Part shown: positions 41,101 through 52,600 of the stretch, piece by piece
How the letters are laid out: each line of letters opens with the position of its first letter
Position numbering within the stretch: the stretch's first letter is position 1
Origin: Caenorhabditis remanei
Lineage: Eukaryota; Nematoda; Chromadorea; Rhabditida; Rhabditidae
DNA length: 64,000 bases
Assembly (NCBI RefSeq): GCF_010183535.1
Contig: NC_071329.1
Location: 15,500,001 to 15,564,000, forward strand
Reading direction: 5' to 3'
The notes under the pieces: model-generated
What the model was told of the DNA's origin: nothing
Database searches by the model: none
The model's input: only the letters and a program-made list of their open reading frames with translations
Position numbers and translations under genes: made by a program

Positions 41101-44100
41101 TTTGGAATTTAAATTATAATTTTATTAATTTCTAGATTTAAAAAAAGTCCTGTTTTTAGGAATTTCAATTATAATTTCGTTGATTTTTAGATTTAAAAAA
41201 AGTCATGTTTTTTGGAATTTCAATTATAATTTCGTTGATTTCTAGATTTAAAAAAAGTCATGTTTTTAGGAATTTCAGTCATATTTTCGTTGATTTCCAG
41301 ATTTAAAAAAAGTCCTGTTTTTAGGAATTTCAATTATAATTTCGTTGATTTTTAGATTTAAAAAAAGTCATGTTTTTTGGAATTTCAATTATAATTTCGT
41401 TGATTTCTAGATTTAAAAAAAGTCATGTTTTTAGGAATTTCAGTCATATTTTCGTTGATTTCTAGATTTAAAAAAAGTCATGTTTTTAGGAATTTCAGTC
41501 ATATTTTCGTTGATTTCTAACCCGGGAGGATTCAAACCCGCGTCTACTGAAGAAAACTTCAGCCCGGATAGTATAGACTCCTTCACCCTCTGGTCGAAGT
41601 GTGTCTAACCGGTTCCGACACAGATAAGAATGGTGGGGAAAGTTAATTTCATAAAAAGTACCCTGTTTTTAGGAATTTCAATTATAATTTCGTTGATTTC
41701 TAGATTTAAAAAAAGTCATGTTTTTTGGAATTTCAATTATAATTTCGTTGATTTCTAGATTTAAAAAAAGTCATGGTTTTAGGAATTTCAGTCATATTTT
41801 CGTTGATTTCTAACCCGGGAGGATTCAAACCCGCGTCTACTGAAGAAAACTTCAGCCCGGATAGTATAGACTCCTTCACCCTCTGGTCGAAGTGTGTCTA
41901 ACCGGTTCCGACACAGATAAGAATGGTGGGGAAAGTTAATTTCATAAAAAGTACCCTGTTTTTTGGAATTTAAATTATAATTTTATTAATTTCTAGATTT
42001 AAAAAAAGTCCTGTTTTTAGGAATTTCAATTATAATTTCGTTGATTTTTAGATTTAAAAAAAGTCATGTTTTTTGGAATTTCAATTATAATTTCGTTGAT
42101 TTCTAGATTTAAAAAAAGTCATGTTTTTAGGAATTTCAGTCATATTTTCGTTGATTTCTAGATTTAAAAAAAGTCATGTTTTTAGGAATTTCAGTCATAT
42201 TTTCGTTGATTTCTAACCCGGGAGGATTCAAACCCGCGTCTACTGAAGAAAACTTCAGCCCGGATAGTATAGACTCCTTCACCCTCTGGTCGAAGTGTGT
42301 CTAACCGGTTCCGACACAGATAAGAATGGTGGGGAAAGTTAATTTCATAAAAAGTACCCTGTTTTTAGGAATTTCAATTATAATTTCGTTGATTTCTAGA
42401 TTTAAAAAAAGTCATGTTTTTTGGAATTTCAATTATAATTTCGTTGATTTCTAGATTTAAAAAAAGTCATGTTTTTAGGAATTTCAGTCATATTTTCGTT
42501 GATTTCTAACCCGGGAGGATTCAAACCCGCGTCTACTGAAGAAAACTTCAGCCCGGATAGTATAGACTCCTTCACCCTCTGGTCGAAGTGTGTCTAACCG
42601 GTTCCGACACAGATAAGAATGGTGGGGAAAGTTAATTTCATAAAAAGTACCCTGTTTTTTGGAATTTAAATTATAATTTTATTAATTTCTAGATTTAAAA
42701 AAGTCCTGTTTTTTGGAATTTCAGTCATATTTTCGTTGATTTCTAGATTTAAAAAAAGTCATGTTTTTAGGAATTTCAGTCATATTTTCGTTGATTTCTA
42801 GATTTAAAAAAAGTCATGTTTTTAGGAATTTCAGTCATATTTTCGTTGATTTCTAGATTTAAAAAAAGTCATGCTTTTAGGAATTTCAGTCATATTTTCG
42901 TTGATTTCTAACCCGGGAGGATTCAAACCCGCGTCTACTGAAGAAAACTTCAGCCCGGATAGTATAGACTCCTTCACCCTCTGGTCGAAGTGTGTCTAAC
43001 CGGTTCCGACACAGATAAGAATGGTGGGGAAAGTTAATTTCATAAAAAGTACCCTGTTTTTTGGAATTTAAATTATAATTTTATTGATTTCTAGATTTAA
43101 AAAAGTCCTGTTTTTTGGAATTTCAGTCATATTTTCGTTGATTTCTAGATTTAAAAAAAGTCATGTTTTTAGGAATTTCAGTCATATTTTCGTTGATTTC
43201 TAGATTTAAAAAAAGTCATGTTTTTAGGAATTTCAGTCATATTTTCGTTGATTTCTAGATTTAAAAAAAGTCATGTTTTTAGGAATTTCAGTCATATTTT
43301 CGTTGATTTCTAACCCGGGAGGATTCAAACCCGCGTCTACTGAAGAAAACTTCAGCCCGGATAGTATAGACTCCTTCACCCTCTGGTCGAAGTGTGTCTA
43401 ACCGGTTCCGACACAGATAAGAATGGTGGGGAAAGTTAATTTCATAAAAAGTACCCTGTTTTTTGGAATTTAAATTATAATTTTATTGATTTCTAGATTT
43501 AAAAAAGTCCTGTTTTTTGGAATTTCAGTCATATTTTCGTTGATTTCTAGATTTAAAAAAAGTCATGTTTTTAGGAATTTCAGTCATATTTTCGTTGATT
43601 TCTAGATTTAAAAAAAGTCATGTTTTTAGGAATTTCAGTCATATTTTCGTTGATTTCTAGATTTAAAAAAAGTCATGCTTTTAGGAATTTCAGTCATATT
43701 TTCGTTGATTTCTAACCCGGGAGGATTCAAACCCGCGTCTACTGAAGAAAACTTCAGCCCGAATAGTATAGACTCCTTCACCCTCTGGTCGAAGTGTGTC
43801 TAACCGATACCGACACAGATAAGAATGGTGGGGAAAGTTAATTTCATAAAAAGTACCCTGTTTTTAGGAATTTCAATTATAATTTCGTTGATTTCTAGAT
43901 TTTAAAAAAGTCATGTTTTTTGGAATTTCAATTATAATTTCGTTGATTTCTAGATTTTAAAAAAGTCCTGTTTTTAGGAATTTCAATCATAATTTTATTG
44001 ATTTCTAGATTTAAAAAAAAGTCATGCTTTTAGGAATTTCAGTCATATTTTCGTTGATTTCTATCCCGGGAGGATTCAAACCCGCGTCTACTGAAGTAAC

Positions 44101-44190
44101 CTTCAGCCCGGGTATTATAGACTACTACATCCTCTGATCGACAAGTCTAACCGGTACCGACACAGATAAGAATGGTGGGGGAAGTCAAAG
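35181..44190. repeat. Higher-order satellite: constant block plus variable 55-bp repeats
   Basis: About 9 kb. A constant block of about 237 bp recurs 23 times; markers are CCCGGGAGGATTCAAACCCG and GGTTCCGACACAGATAAG. Between blocks stand 55-bp repeats (GGAATTTCAGTCATATTTTC then GTTGATTTCTAGATTTAAAA). Block starts near 35336, 35898, 36299, 36591, 37101, 37502 and so on show spacings of about 292, 347, 402, 457, 512 or 567 bp, that is 237 plus 1 to 6 units of 55 bp. A 1203-bp superunit occurs twice: the stretch about 35400-36600 repeats at about 36600-37800. Read on the minus strand the block has GGTTTGAATCC, close to the tRNA box B. No genes; open frames inside are by-products. Confidence 0.95.
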
Positions 44191-44217
44191 TTAAGAGTGG
44201 TAAAGTATCTCGATTCT

Positions 44218-44310
44218 AGGGTTTATAACTTACGTCTATCAAATTGATCGTCTTGTGATTCGTCTCGATCCATTGCTTTTTTGTCCACCGTTTGTTGCAC
44301 TCGATCATTC
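44218..44310 (-). pseudogene. Orphan 5' exon next to the satellite
   Basis: On the minus strand a frame beginning MIECNKRWTKKQWIETN runs from about 44294 to a GTAAGT donor at about 44219, preceded by a TTTTTCAG acceptor near 44362. The sequence after the donor is satellite, so no partner exon remains. It may be a gene cut by satellite growth. The evidence is one exon only. Confidence 0.25.
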
Positions 44311-45010
44311 CTGATCTATCACGACTGTTGGTTTGCTCTTCATGCGCTGTGGTTTACCACTGAAAAAGAAAACATTAATTCATAAACGAACTAAGCAAAT
44401 GGGGAATATATGTACGAGATAAATCATGGTTATGTGGATATCTCAAAGATGGTCAAAAAGATAAAACAGAAGAGTCACCATCCAGTACGGGAAAATGGTG
44501 GACGACTGAGCCAAGAAGATGAGATGAGGAGACTGGGGGATCAGTGGGCGGAGTCTAGCAGCCATCTGTTGGTCTAATAGGATAAGTGATTTCCCATGGA
44601 GATAAGTGAGCTGGTGGTTTGTGTGAACAGTAATGAGACAATAGGCAAGTGACTATCTATTTTATGTTGTCTTGGGAAAGGGCATGAAAAAATGAGAAAA
44701 GAGGTGGATGAGGTCAAACAAAAACGTGAATATTCAAACGAAAAAGAAGTTGCGTGACAGGAGACGATAGTCATCTGGCAAAGGACAGGTGGGACCTCTT
44801 ATCCGGCCGTTCAAGGTTCTAAGTTTCCCCCAAATTCATCCGTTCGGACAGATTTCCCAAGAAGATAAGGAGGCAGATGGTGACACGTCAAGAACACAAA
44901 ACGTGAGAAAAACGTCGAATTTGAGAGAAAGTCACTATAATTTATATCAAAACAGAAACGTAACTTTTTGATGAAATAATCAATTTATTTCAACGCCACG
45001 CGGCTAAACC
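44311..45010. other. Intergenic, no gene recognised
   Basis: Unique-looking sequence. Minus-strand open frames near 44574-44774 have no splice or domain support. The minus-strand AATAAA at 44984-44989 belongs to the small gene at 45011. Confidence 0.4.
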
Positions 45011-45164
45011 CTACAATAAAACAAGAAAACTGTAAATTTGGTATAAAAACCAAAACGTACCTCCGCCAGCGCCCAAGGGTGCCGAAATTCTTCACTTTGT
45101 AAGCGAAATTAACAAAAATAGCGACGAGAAATGTGCGTATTTGCCAACCGTACAGAATGTACAT
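45011..45164 (-). CDS. Possible 40-residue membrane peptide
   Basis: Minus strand, exons 45164-45061 and 45029-45011, with GT-AG intron and poly(A) signal about 22 bp past the TAG. The peptide starts MYILYGWQIRTFLVAIFVNF and has one hydrophobic segment followed by a basic tail (GTLGRWR). TTTTTATAG lies one base before the ATG and could be a trans-splice acceptor. A partial, damaged second copy of the surroundings is at about 45270-45300 and 45916-46010, on either side of a TIR element. The family is not recognised. Confidence 0.3.
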
Positions 45165-45410
45165 ACTATAAAAAATCAACAAGGATTCTTACTGTGTAAA
45201 AAATAATGTTTCGACAAGGAAAATTCAAACGAATGTGAAATGAAACGATAGTCATCCAGGGGGGAAGGACAGATAAGGGAAATTAACTAAAATAGCGACG
45301 AAAAATGCGCGCGTGCCCGTAGGTCAACGCGGCAACACAGTGACATACGAAGTGGGTCTAGAAACTCAAGTGATTTTAAAGGGGGACTTCGGTATTAAAG
45401 AAATGTTTAC

Positions 45411-45912
45411 CAGGGGTGTGCGGAATGGAATTCGAAAATCCGAAAAATTCCGAAAATCGGCTCATTTTCGGAACGGAATTCCGATCGGAATATTCCGAAA
45501 AAAAAATTCGGAACGGAATTCCGATCGGAACATTCCGAAAAAAATTCGGAATGGAAGAGAAAGTACTGTATTAAAGGCGCATGAGCACTTTTCATGACGG
45601 GTCTCGAACAGATTTTTTCCGCAGTTTTCAGGCGGTTTTTTCTTAAATTTTCGTCTTTTCGCAGTGTTTTTTTAAACAAAAAAACGGTTTTCAGCATTCG
45701 ATATGGGTAAATGGGACAGTCTGTTGAAAAAAAACTTCCGAAATCGGAATATTCCAACATTCCGAAAGTCCGAAAATCCGAAATTCGGACAATTCCGAAA
45801 TTCCGAAATTTTGAAATTCGGACAATTCCGAGATTCCGAAATTCCGAAATTTTTAAACTCGGACATTTTTTAGTGTCCGAAATTCCGAAATTTTCCTGTC
45901 CGCACACCCCTG
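45411..45912. mobile_element. TIR element made of TTCCGA/TCGGAA repeats
   Basis: The ends are CAGGGGTGTGCGGA and its inverse TCCGCACACCCCTG. Between them, both arms are tandem GGAATTCCGATCGGAA/TTCCGAAA motifs, and the centre (about 45550-45720) is unrelated unique sequence. It looks like a non-autonomous transposon. Confidence 0.7.
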
Positions 45913-46028
45913 CACGGTACCAAGCGTATAGAATGTACGGTAACAAATTAACAAGGATGGTTACTGTGAAAAATATAAAGTTTCGACAAGGATTTTCAAA
46001 AAAAAATTAACGCAAGCGCATAAAGTTG

Positions 46029-46238
46029 CCTGTTAATTAAAACTACCGTACATCTATAATTTTGTTGATTTCTAGATCTGGAGGATTCAAACCCGCGTCT
46101 ACTGAAGTAAACCTCAGCCCGGATAAGTATAGACTATTACAGCACCTTGCTCGATCAGTCTAAACGGAACCTTCTAAAACGATACTGTTCCCAAAATTTT
46201 TTTAAATAGTTAGATGTACGGTAGTTTTAATTAACAGG
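46029..46238. mobile_element. TIR element carrying a solo copy of the satellite block
   Basis: Perfect 27-bp inverted ends (CCTGTTAATTAAAACTACCG... and inverse). Between them 46058-46160 aligns with the constant block of the 35-44 kb satellite: GTTGATTTCTAGATCTGGAG, GATTCAAACCCGCGTCTACT, CAGCCCGGATAAGTATAGAC. It is diverged from the array copies, so it is not a recent spill-over. Confidence 0.75.
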
Positions 46239-47219
46239 TGTACGGTATACAGGTGTTCTGTAAAATCATAATTAGGTGTACATATAACTAGGTGTACAGG
46301 TGTACGGTATGAGAGCGGTTTTATTCAGAACATTTTTAAATTATAGGTAATCAGGTATACTGTATGCCGCTGCACAGATAAGGTACTTGTGTACCAGGGA
46401 ATTATGAACGGGGTATGATGAATTACAGGTAGGCCTTGCAGGCTTTTTTCAGAAAATTACAGGTACACAGGTTTTCCTTGTGATGTCATCTTTTGCGTGT
46501 AAAATTCTTCTTGGGAGGGTGGGTGTAAAGTTTTCCTTACATTCTACTGGTCTCTTCAAACTAGAGTCTTTAACTTGAAATCTAAAAAATTATGAAATTT
46601 TCATTCAACAACAAAGCAATTTCATACCCCGAGACTGTTTCGAATCGCTCCTCTCTGTTTTCTCAATCTGCTCAACAATCGATTTCCAAAACTGTCACTG
46701 AAACAAAAAAAAACATATTTTCTAACTATCAAAGTGAGGCGTTTTTTTTTCAGATCGAATTTGGTTTCCATTGTCGAACTTATCTGTTTATAGTCATATT
46801 TTATTCTGGAGAGACTTATTTCCTCGATGACCCGTTAACCCCTTTATTGAAAAATCCCGAAAAATTGACAAAATTAAAAAATACCATTAAAGAGTTCCCA
46901 TAAAACACAAATTAAAAGTAAAACACACAAACTAAAAGTAAAAATTTCAAATTAAGATCTTAATGCTGCTAGTCTAGCTTGGGTTATTTGTTCTGCCATA
47001 CCCGCACCATACACCTTAGAATAGCACCAGTAGTACACAAATCGCGTCATCTCCGAAAACTTGAACGTTGGGCAGTTTCCAATAGCGGGGTCACAGAGAA
47101 GAGTTGCGTTGAGGAAGTGATACTAAAAATCCACTTTTTAGATTTTAGTGACATTTTGTGTAATTAAAGGGGGGCTGAAATAATATTTTTATTTCAGATT
47201 ATGATTCTTCAGACAGTGG
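46239..47219. other. Intergenic with short TAGGTGTACGGTA repeats
   Basis: 46220-46400 contains several scattered copies of (A/C)AGGTGTACGGTAT-like units. A 103-residue plus-strand open frame at 46592-46903 (starts MKFSFNNKAISYPE) has no family and AT-driven composition; I give it little weight as a gene. Confidence 0.35.
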
Positions 47220-47244
47220 TGATATAAGAGAAAAGTGTAAATCA

Positions 47245-47378
47245 CTGGAGGGCAACTGTATTAGAGGGGCACCTCAATTAGAGGGTGCAACTCTATTGTT
47301 CAAAGGGCCCGTCGGAGGGCACCACTATTAGAGCGGCACTTCAAATTGAAAGACACCTCAAATACAGTTTTTACGGTA
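47245..47378. mobile_element. Short MITE of the TACCGTAAAA family
   Basis: CAACTGTATTAGAGGGGCAC at the left and the CAAATACAGTTTTTACGGTA end at the right, with inner copies of CTATTAGAGCGGCAC. It is related to 23781-24030. Confidence 0.6.
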
Positions 47379-47581
47379 CTTCACAAAAGCGTTATATTTC
47401 AATTTGGCACCATGTCAACCGTTGTGCGACGGAGCGCGTTTCCGCAAACTTACTGTGGAAAAATAAAAAAATATCGCAAATTTTTTTTTAGAACACTTCC
47501 TCTGTTAGATATCTAAATAAGTTGAAAAAGAACAAGATGAACAATATCAATGTTTATTTAATCCCAAAATTAAAAAAAAAA

Positions 47582-48717
47582 TTACATGGTATTCGCAGCG
47601 TTCCACAAAACAAGTGGTTTCCCCAGCTTCTGCCTCATTTTCTCCACTATTTCAATCCTTATCTTCTGGTTTGGACGGTGCGTGCAAGTGAGGAGGATGA
47701 TGCAGTTGGCGATGAAGGGTCGACTTCTTGGTTTGGGTTCATTGATAGCCATCATCTGGAATTTGAAACTAATAATTTTGAAACTTACAAATGCGGGTAC
47801 GTTTATCTATGACATTTGAGATTTTTTATCGTTATTCGAGTTGAAAGTTTAAAAAATGTTTTTGTACTTATACCAATATCAGATACTCACCCAACAACAC
47901 CGGTCCCAGACGGAGATGTCTGTTGTGAGGACGAGCCTCATTGGTTTAGGATGAACTACTGTAAAAGAATATGTTGAAATCTAAACGGACAGTCTATAAA
48001 CTCACAAAATCTAGCTCAATGCCGGAGGCAACTTGTTTTCCGGAATGGACTTCCAAGTCGTAGTCGAAGGGGGACAGAGTGATTAAGCTGAAATTAAGAT
48101 TGTTTAGACACAGAAATCTTGAGTTTGATGAGATATATTTTTCTTGGCAACCATGGGAAATGTTTAGAATTACTCATACACAGTCTCAGATGATCTCCAA
48201 ATTTCATCTATCTTGGTAGAATGAGAACTAAAAATGTATTCTTCCAGAAAATTACAGCAGTCAGTTTCCCTACTTACAATTTTGCCCATGATTCTAACAA
48301 TCAGAGGTTTTCAGTTGAAATTGTCTAACTCCGACAATGTTTCACGGTGCTACCGGTTGTCCCACCGAATAAATTTTAACTGGATCGTACAGAACAAAGG
48401 TAGAGCTTCATTTTTGTAGTGGACAACTTTTTTGTATGGACACTCCCTAGCAAGTTACGCATCGACAAAGTAATTTCTCCCTCAAATCGTCCCGGAATGA
48501 TTTTTGAGCTGTCTTCTTAAAATGACCATAACTCTCTAGGGAGCACTCGTACGAAAAAGTTGTCAACTATAAAAATGAAGTTCTACTTTTGTTCTCTATG
48601 GTTGATACAAAATTCACTTTGTAGGACAATCAGTAATACCGTGAAACACTCTCAAAGTTGGACAATTTCAACTGAAAACGGCTAGAACTTTAATTGAATT
48701 TTCAAGTCACTCACCAT
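47582..48717 (-). CDS. Short gene with mucin-type C-terminal domain, copy 2
   Basis: A duplicate of the gene at 17976-19157, with the same exon series. The last exon (47755-47582) starts MMAINEPKPRSRPF and ends in a different C-terminus because the tandem NDCPT-coding repeat of copy 1 is absent. The exon with MRLVLTTDISVWDRCCW, the 18-nt micro-exon and the upstream LITLSPFDYDLEVHSG exon are all present with the same one-nucleotide phase conflict. Differences are mostly single bases. Either both copies use a splice I did not find or the duplication copied a pseudogene. Confidence 0.48.
48305..48680. mobile_element. Fold-back element inside short gene copy 2
   Basis: Same position and structure as 18745-19125: GTTTTCAGTTGAAATTGTC at the left and its inverse near 48660-48680. 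Confidence 0.75.
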
Positions 48718-48922
48718 CTCAACGTTCAATAATAATAAAAAAGTGATTCAATAAAAATCAGGGGGATTAAATATATCGACCGGTTCATTCAGTCTTGTGG
48801 GGGAGTAAATGTGTTTTCCCTTTGACTCTCTTCCCCTTTTATACGGGATTCGTATTCATGTGAAGGTTGTGTCCATTAGTAACCAGGCAACTAGTTGAAA
48901 GCGAACGAAAGTATACGGGAGT

Positions 48923-49459
48923 AAGGCTTCCGTTCGGTCCAGTCGGGTTCGGTCCGACCCCCGACCGACCGCCGACCCGACCGACTGCCGACCGACCGAG
49001 CCGACCGAGGTCCGCATTTGCGCGTGAAGTGTTTGCGTATTTTCGGCGGAAGTTTAAATTTATTTTATTTTTCTCACAAATTTCAGAATTTTCCGAAATT
49101 CAATTTGAGAAAAACGCGCTGATAATTGTGTGAAAACATAATTCATTTTGAAAAATTTGACGAATTTCGAGCGATTTTTGAAAAAATCGAAATAATAAAC
49201 CGGTGCTCATTAAAAATTGCACTATGACCGATAATTGGATTTAAAAATTGTTGGAAGTACTAATTTCGTTCAAGTTATTCCTAATTTATTTCAATTTTTG
49301 TCATTCTTGTCCGGAAAAATGACAGTTTTCAGTCGCTTTCTTTCTTCAAAAATTGTCGTCAAATATAGCGCATGCAGACAGAAAAAATTGCGTAGGTCGG
49401 CGATCGGTCGGTCGGGGGTCGGTCAGGTCGGTTAAAAAATTGGACCGAATGGAAGCCTT
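48923..49459. mobile_element. 537-bp TIR element with 10-bp target duplication
   Basis: TIRs start AAGGCTTCCGTTCGGTCC and end GGACCGAATGGAAGCCTT. CGACC-rich subterminal repeats (CCGACCGACCG types) fill both ends. ATACGGGAGT flanks it at 48913-48922 and 49460-49469. The uninterrupted site is present once in the duplicated segment at about 19362-19371, which proves the insertion. A 10-bp duplication points to a Mutator-like (MULE) non-autonomous element. Confidence 0.85.
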
Positions 49460-49636
49460 ATACGGGAGTTGTCTGCTACTTCTTCAAATGATTTATTTTG
49501 TATGTATTCTTTCGTAGAAGTGGATGTAGGATACGAGTCTGGTAACCGGGAAACCCGAAAAAGAGAAGTGACCATTTGGAAGATTTATTACTTTGTTGAA
49601 GGCTCTGTAACATTTATTTCAAATATTGTATCGCCA

Positions 49637-52600
49637 GATGACGTGGATCAATCTGGAAGCCTACGACACGTTCGGAATCTCCTATTTTTTCCGAATCCGA
49701 TGATATCAAAAAATCTTTCACGTCGTCACTTTTTAGGAAACAGCCCGTATCTTTTTATGACGTGGATCAATCTGAAAACGGACGACACGTTCGGAATCCC
49801 CTATTTTTTCCGAATCCGATGATATCAACAAATCTTTCACGTCGTCACTTTTTAGGAAACAGCCCGTATCTTTTTATGACGTGGATCAATCTGAAAACGG
49901 ACGACACGTTCGGAATCCCCTATTTTTTCCGAATCCGATGATATCAACAAATCTTTCACGTCGTCACTTTTTAGGAAACAGCCCGTATCTTTTTATGACG
50001 TGGATCAATCTGGAAACGGACAACACGTTCGGAATCCCCTATTTTTACTGAATCCGATGGTATCAAAAAATCATTCTCGTCGTCACTTTTTAGGAAACAG
50101 CCCGTATCTTTTTATGACGTGGATCAATCTGAAAACGGACGACACGTTCGGAATCCCCTATTTTTTCCGAATCCGAAGATATCAACAAATATTTCACGTC
50201 GTCACTTTTTAGGAAACAGCCCGTATCTTTTTATGACGTGGATCAATCTGAAAACGGACAACACGTTCGGAATCCCCTATTTTTTCCGAATCCGATGATA
50301 TCAACAAATCTTTCACGTCGTCACTTTTTAGGAAACAGCCCGTATCTTTTTATGACGTGGATCAATCTGAAAACGGACGACACGTTCGGAATCCCCTATT
50401 TTTTCCGAATCCGAAGATATCAACAAATATTTCACGTCGTCACTTTTTAGGAAACAGCCCGTATCTTTTTATGACGTGGATCAATCTGAAAACGGACAAC
50501 ACGTTCGGAATCCCCTATTTTTACTGAATCCGATGGTATCAAAAAATCATTCACGTCGTCACTTTTTAGGAAACAGCCCGTATCTTTTTATGACGTGGAT
50601 CAATCTGAAAACGGACGACACGTTCGGAATCTCCTATTTTTTCCGAATCCGATGATATCAACAAATCTTTCACGTCGTCACTTTTTAGGAAACAGCCCGT
50701 ATCTTTTTATGACGTGGATCAATCTGAAAACGGACAACACGTTCGGAATCCCCTATTTTTACTGAATCCGATGGTATCAACAAATCTTTCACGTCGTCAC
50801 TTTTTAGGAAACAGCCCGTACCTTTTTATGACGTGGATCAATCTGAAAACGGACGACACGTTCGGAATCCCCTATTTTTTCCGAATCCGATGATATCAAC
50901 AAATCTTTCACGTCGTCACTTTTTAGGAAACAGCCCGTATCTTTTTATGACGTGGATCAATCTGAAAACGGACGACACGTTCGGAATCTCCTATTTTTTC
51001 CGAATCCGATGATATCAACAAATCTTTCACGTCGTCACTTTTTAGGAAACAGCCCGTATCTTTTTATGACGTGGATCAATCTGGAAACGAACAACACGTT
51101 TAGAATCCCCTATTTTTTCTGAATCCAGTGATATCAAAAAGTCTTTCACGTCGTCACTTTTTAGGAAACAGCCCGTATCTTTTTATGACGTGGATCAATC
51201 TGAAAACGGACGACACGTTCGGAATCCCCTATTTTTTCCGAATCCGATGATATCAACAAATCTTTCACGTCGTCACTTTTTAGGAAACAGCCCGTATCTT
51301 TTTATGACGTGGATCAATCTGAAAACGGACGACACGTTCGGAATCTCCTATTTTTTCCGAATCCGATGATATCAACAAATCTTTCACGTCGTCACTTTTT
51401 AGGAAACAGCCCGTATCTTTTTATGACGTGGATCAATCTGGAAACGAACAACACGTTTAGAATCCCCTATTTTTTCTGAATCCAGTGATATCAAAAAGTC
51501 TTTCACGTCGTCACTTTTTAGGAAACAGCCCGTATCTTTTTATGACGTGGATCAATCTGAAAACGGACAACACGTTCGGAATCCCCTATTTTTACTGAAT
51601 CCGATGGTATCGAAAAGTCTTTCACGTCGTCACTTTTTAGGAAACAGCCCGTACCTTTTTATGACGTGGATCAATCTGAAAACGGACGACACGTTCGGAA
51701 TCTCCTATTTTTTCCGAATCCGATGATATCAACAAATCTTTCACGTCGTCACTTTTTAGGAAACAGCCCGTATCTTTTTATGACGTGGATCAATCTGGAA
51801 ACGAACAACACGTTTAGAATCCCCTATTTTTTCTGAATCCAGTGATATCAAAAAGTCTTTCACGTCGTCACTTTTTAGGAAACAGCCCGTATCTTTTTAT
51901 GACGTGGATCAATCTGAAAACGGACAACACGTTCGGAATCCCCTATTTTTACTGAATCCGATGGTATCGAAAAGTCTTTCACGTCGTCACTTTTTAGGAA
52001 ACAGCCCGTACCTTTTTATGACGTGGATCAATCTGAAAACGGACGACACGTTCGGAATCCCCTATTTTTTCCGAATCCGATGATATCAACAAATCTTTCA
52101 CGTCGTCACTTTTTAGGAAACAGCCCGTATCTTTTTATGACGTGGATCAATCTGAAAACGGACGACACGTTCGGAATCTCCTATTTTTTCCGAATCCGAT
52201 GATATCAACAAATCTTTCACGTCGTCACTTTTTAGGAAACAGCCCGTATCTTTTTATGACGTGGATCAATCTGGAAACGAACAACACGTTTAGAATCCCC
52301 TATTTTTTCTGAATCCAGTGATATCAAAAAGTCTTTCACGTCGTCACTTTTTAGGAAACAGCCCGTATCTTTTTATGACGTGGATCAATCTGAAAACGGA
52401 CGACACGTTCGGAATCCCCTATTTTTTCCGAATCCGATGATATCAACAAATCTTTCACGTCGTCACTTTTTAGGAAACAGCCCGTATCTTTTTATGACGT
52501 GGATCAATCTGAAAACGGACGACACGTTCGGAATCTCCTATTTTTTCCGAATCCGATGATATCAACAAATCTTTCACGTCGTCACTTTTTAGGAAACAGC

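Noticed and set aside
46592..46903. 103-codon frame on +
   Set aside because: No family, no clear promoter or splice sites; composition is as expected from AT-rich DNA. Left as a weak possibility in the intergenic entry.
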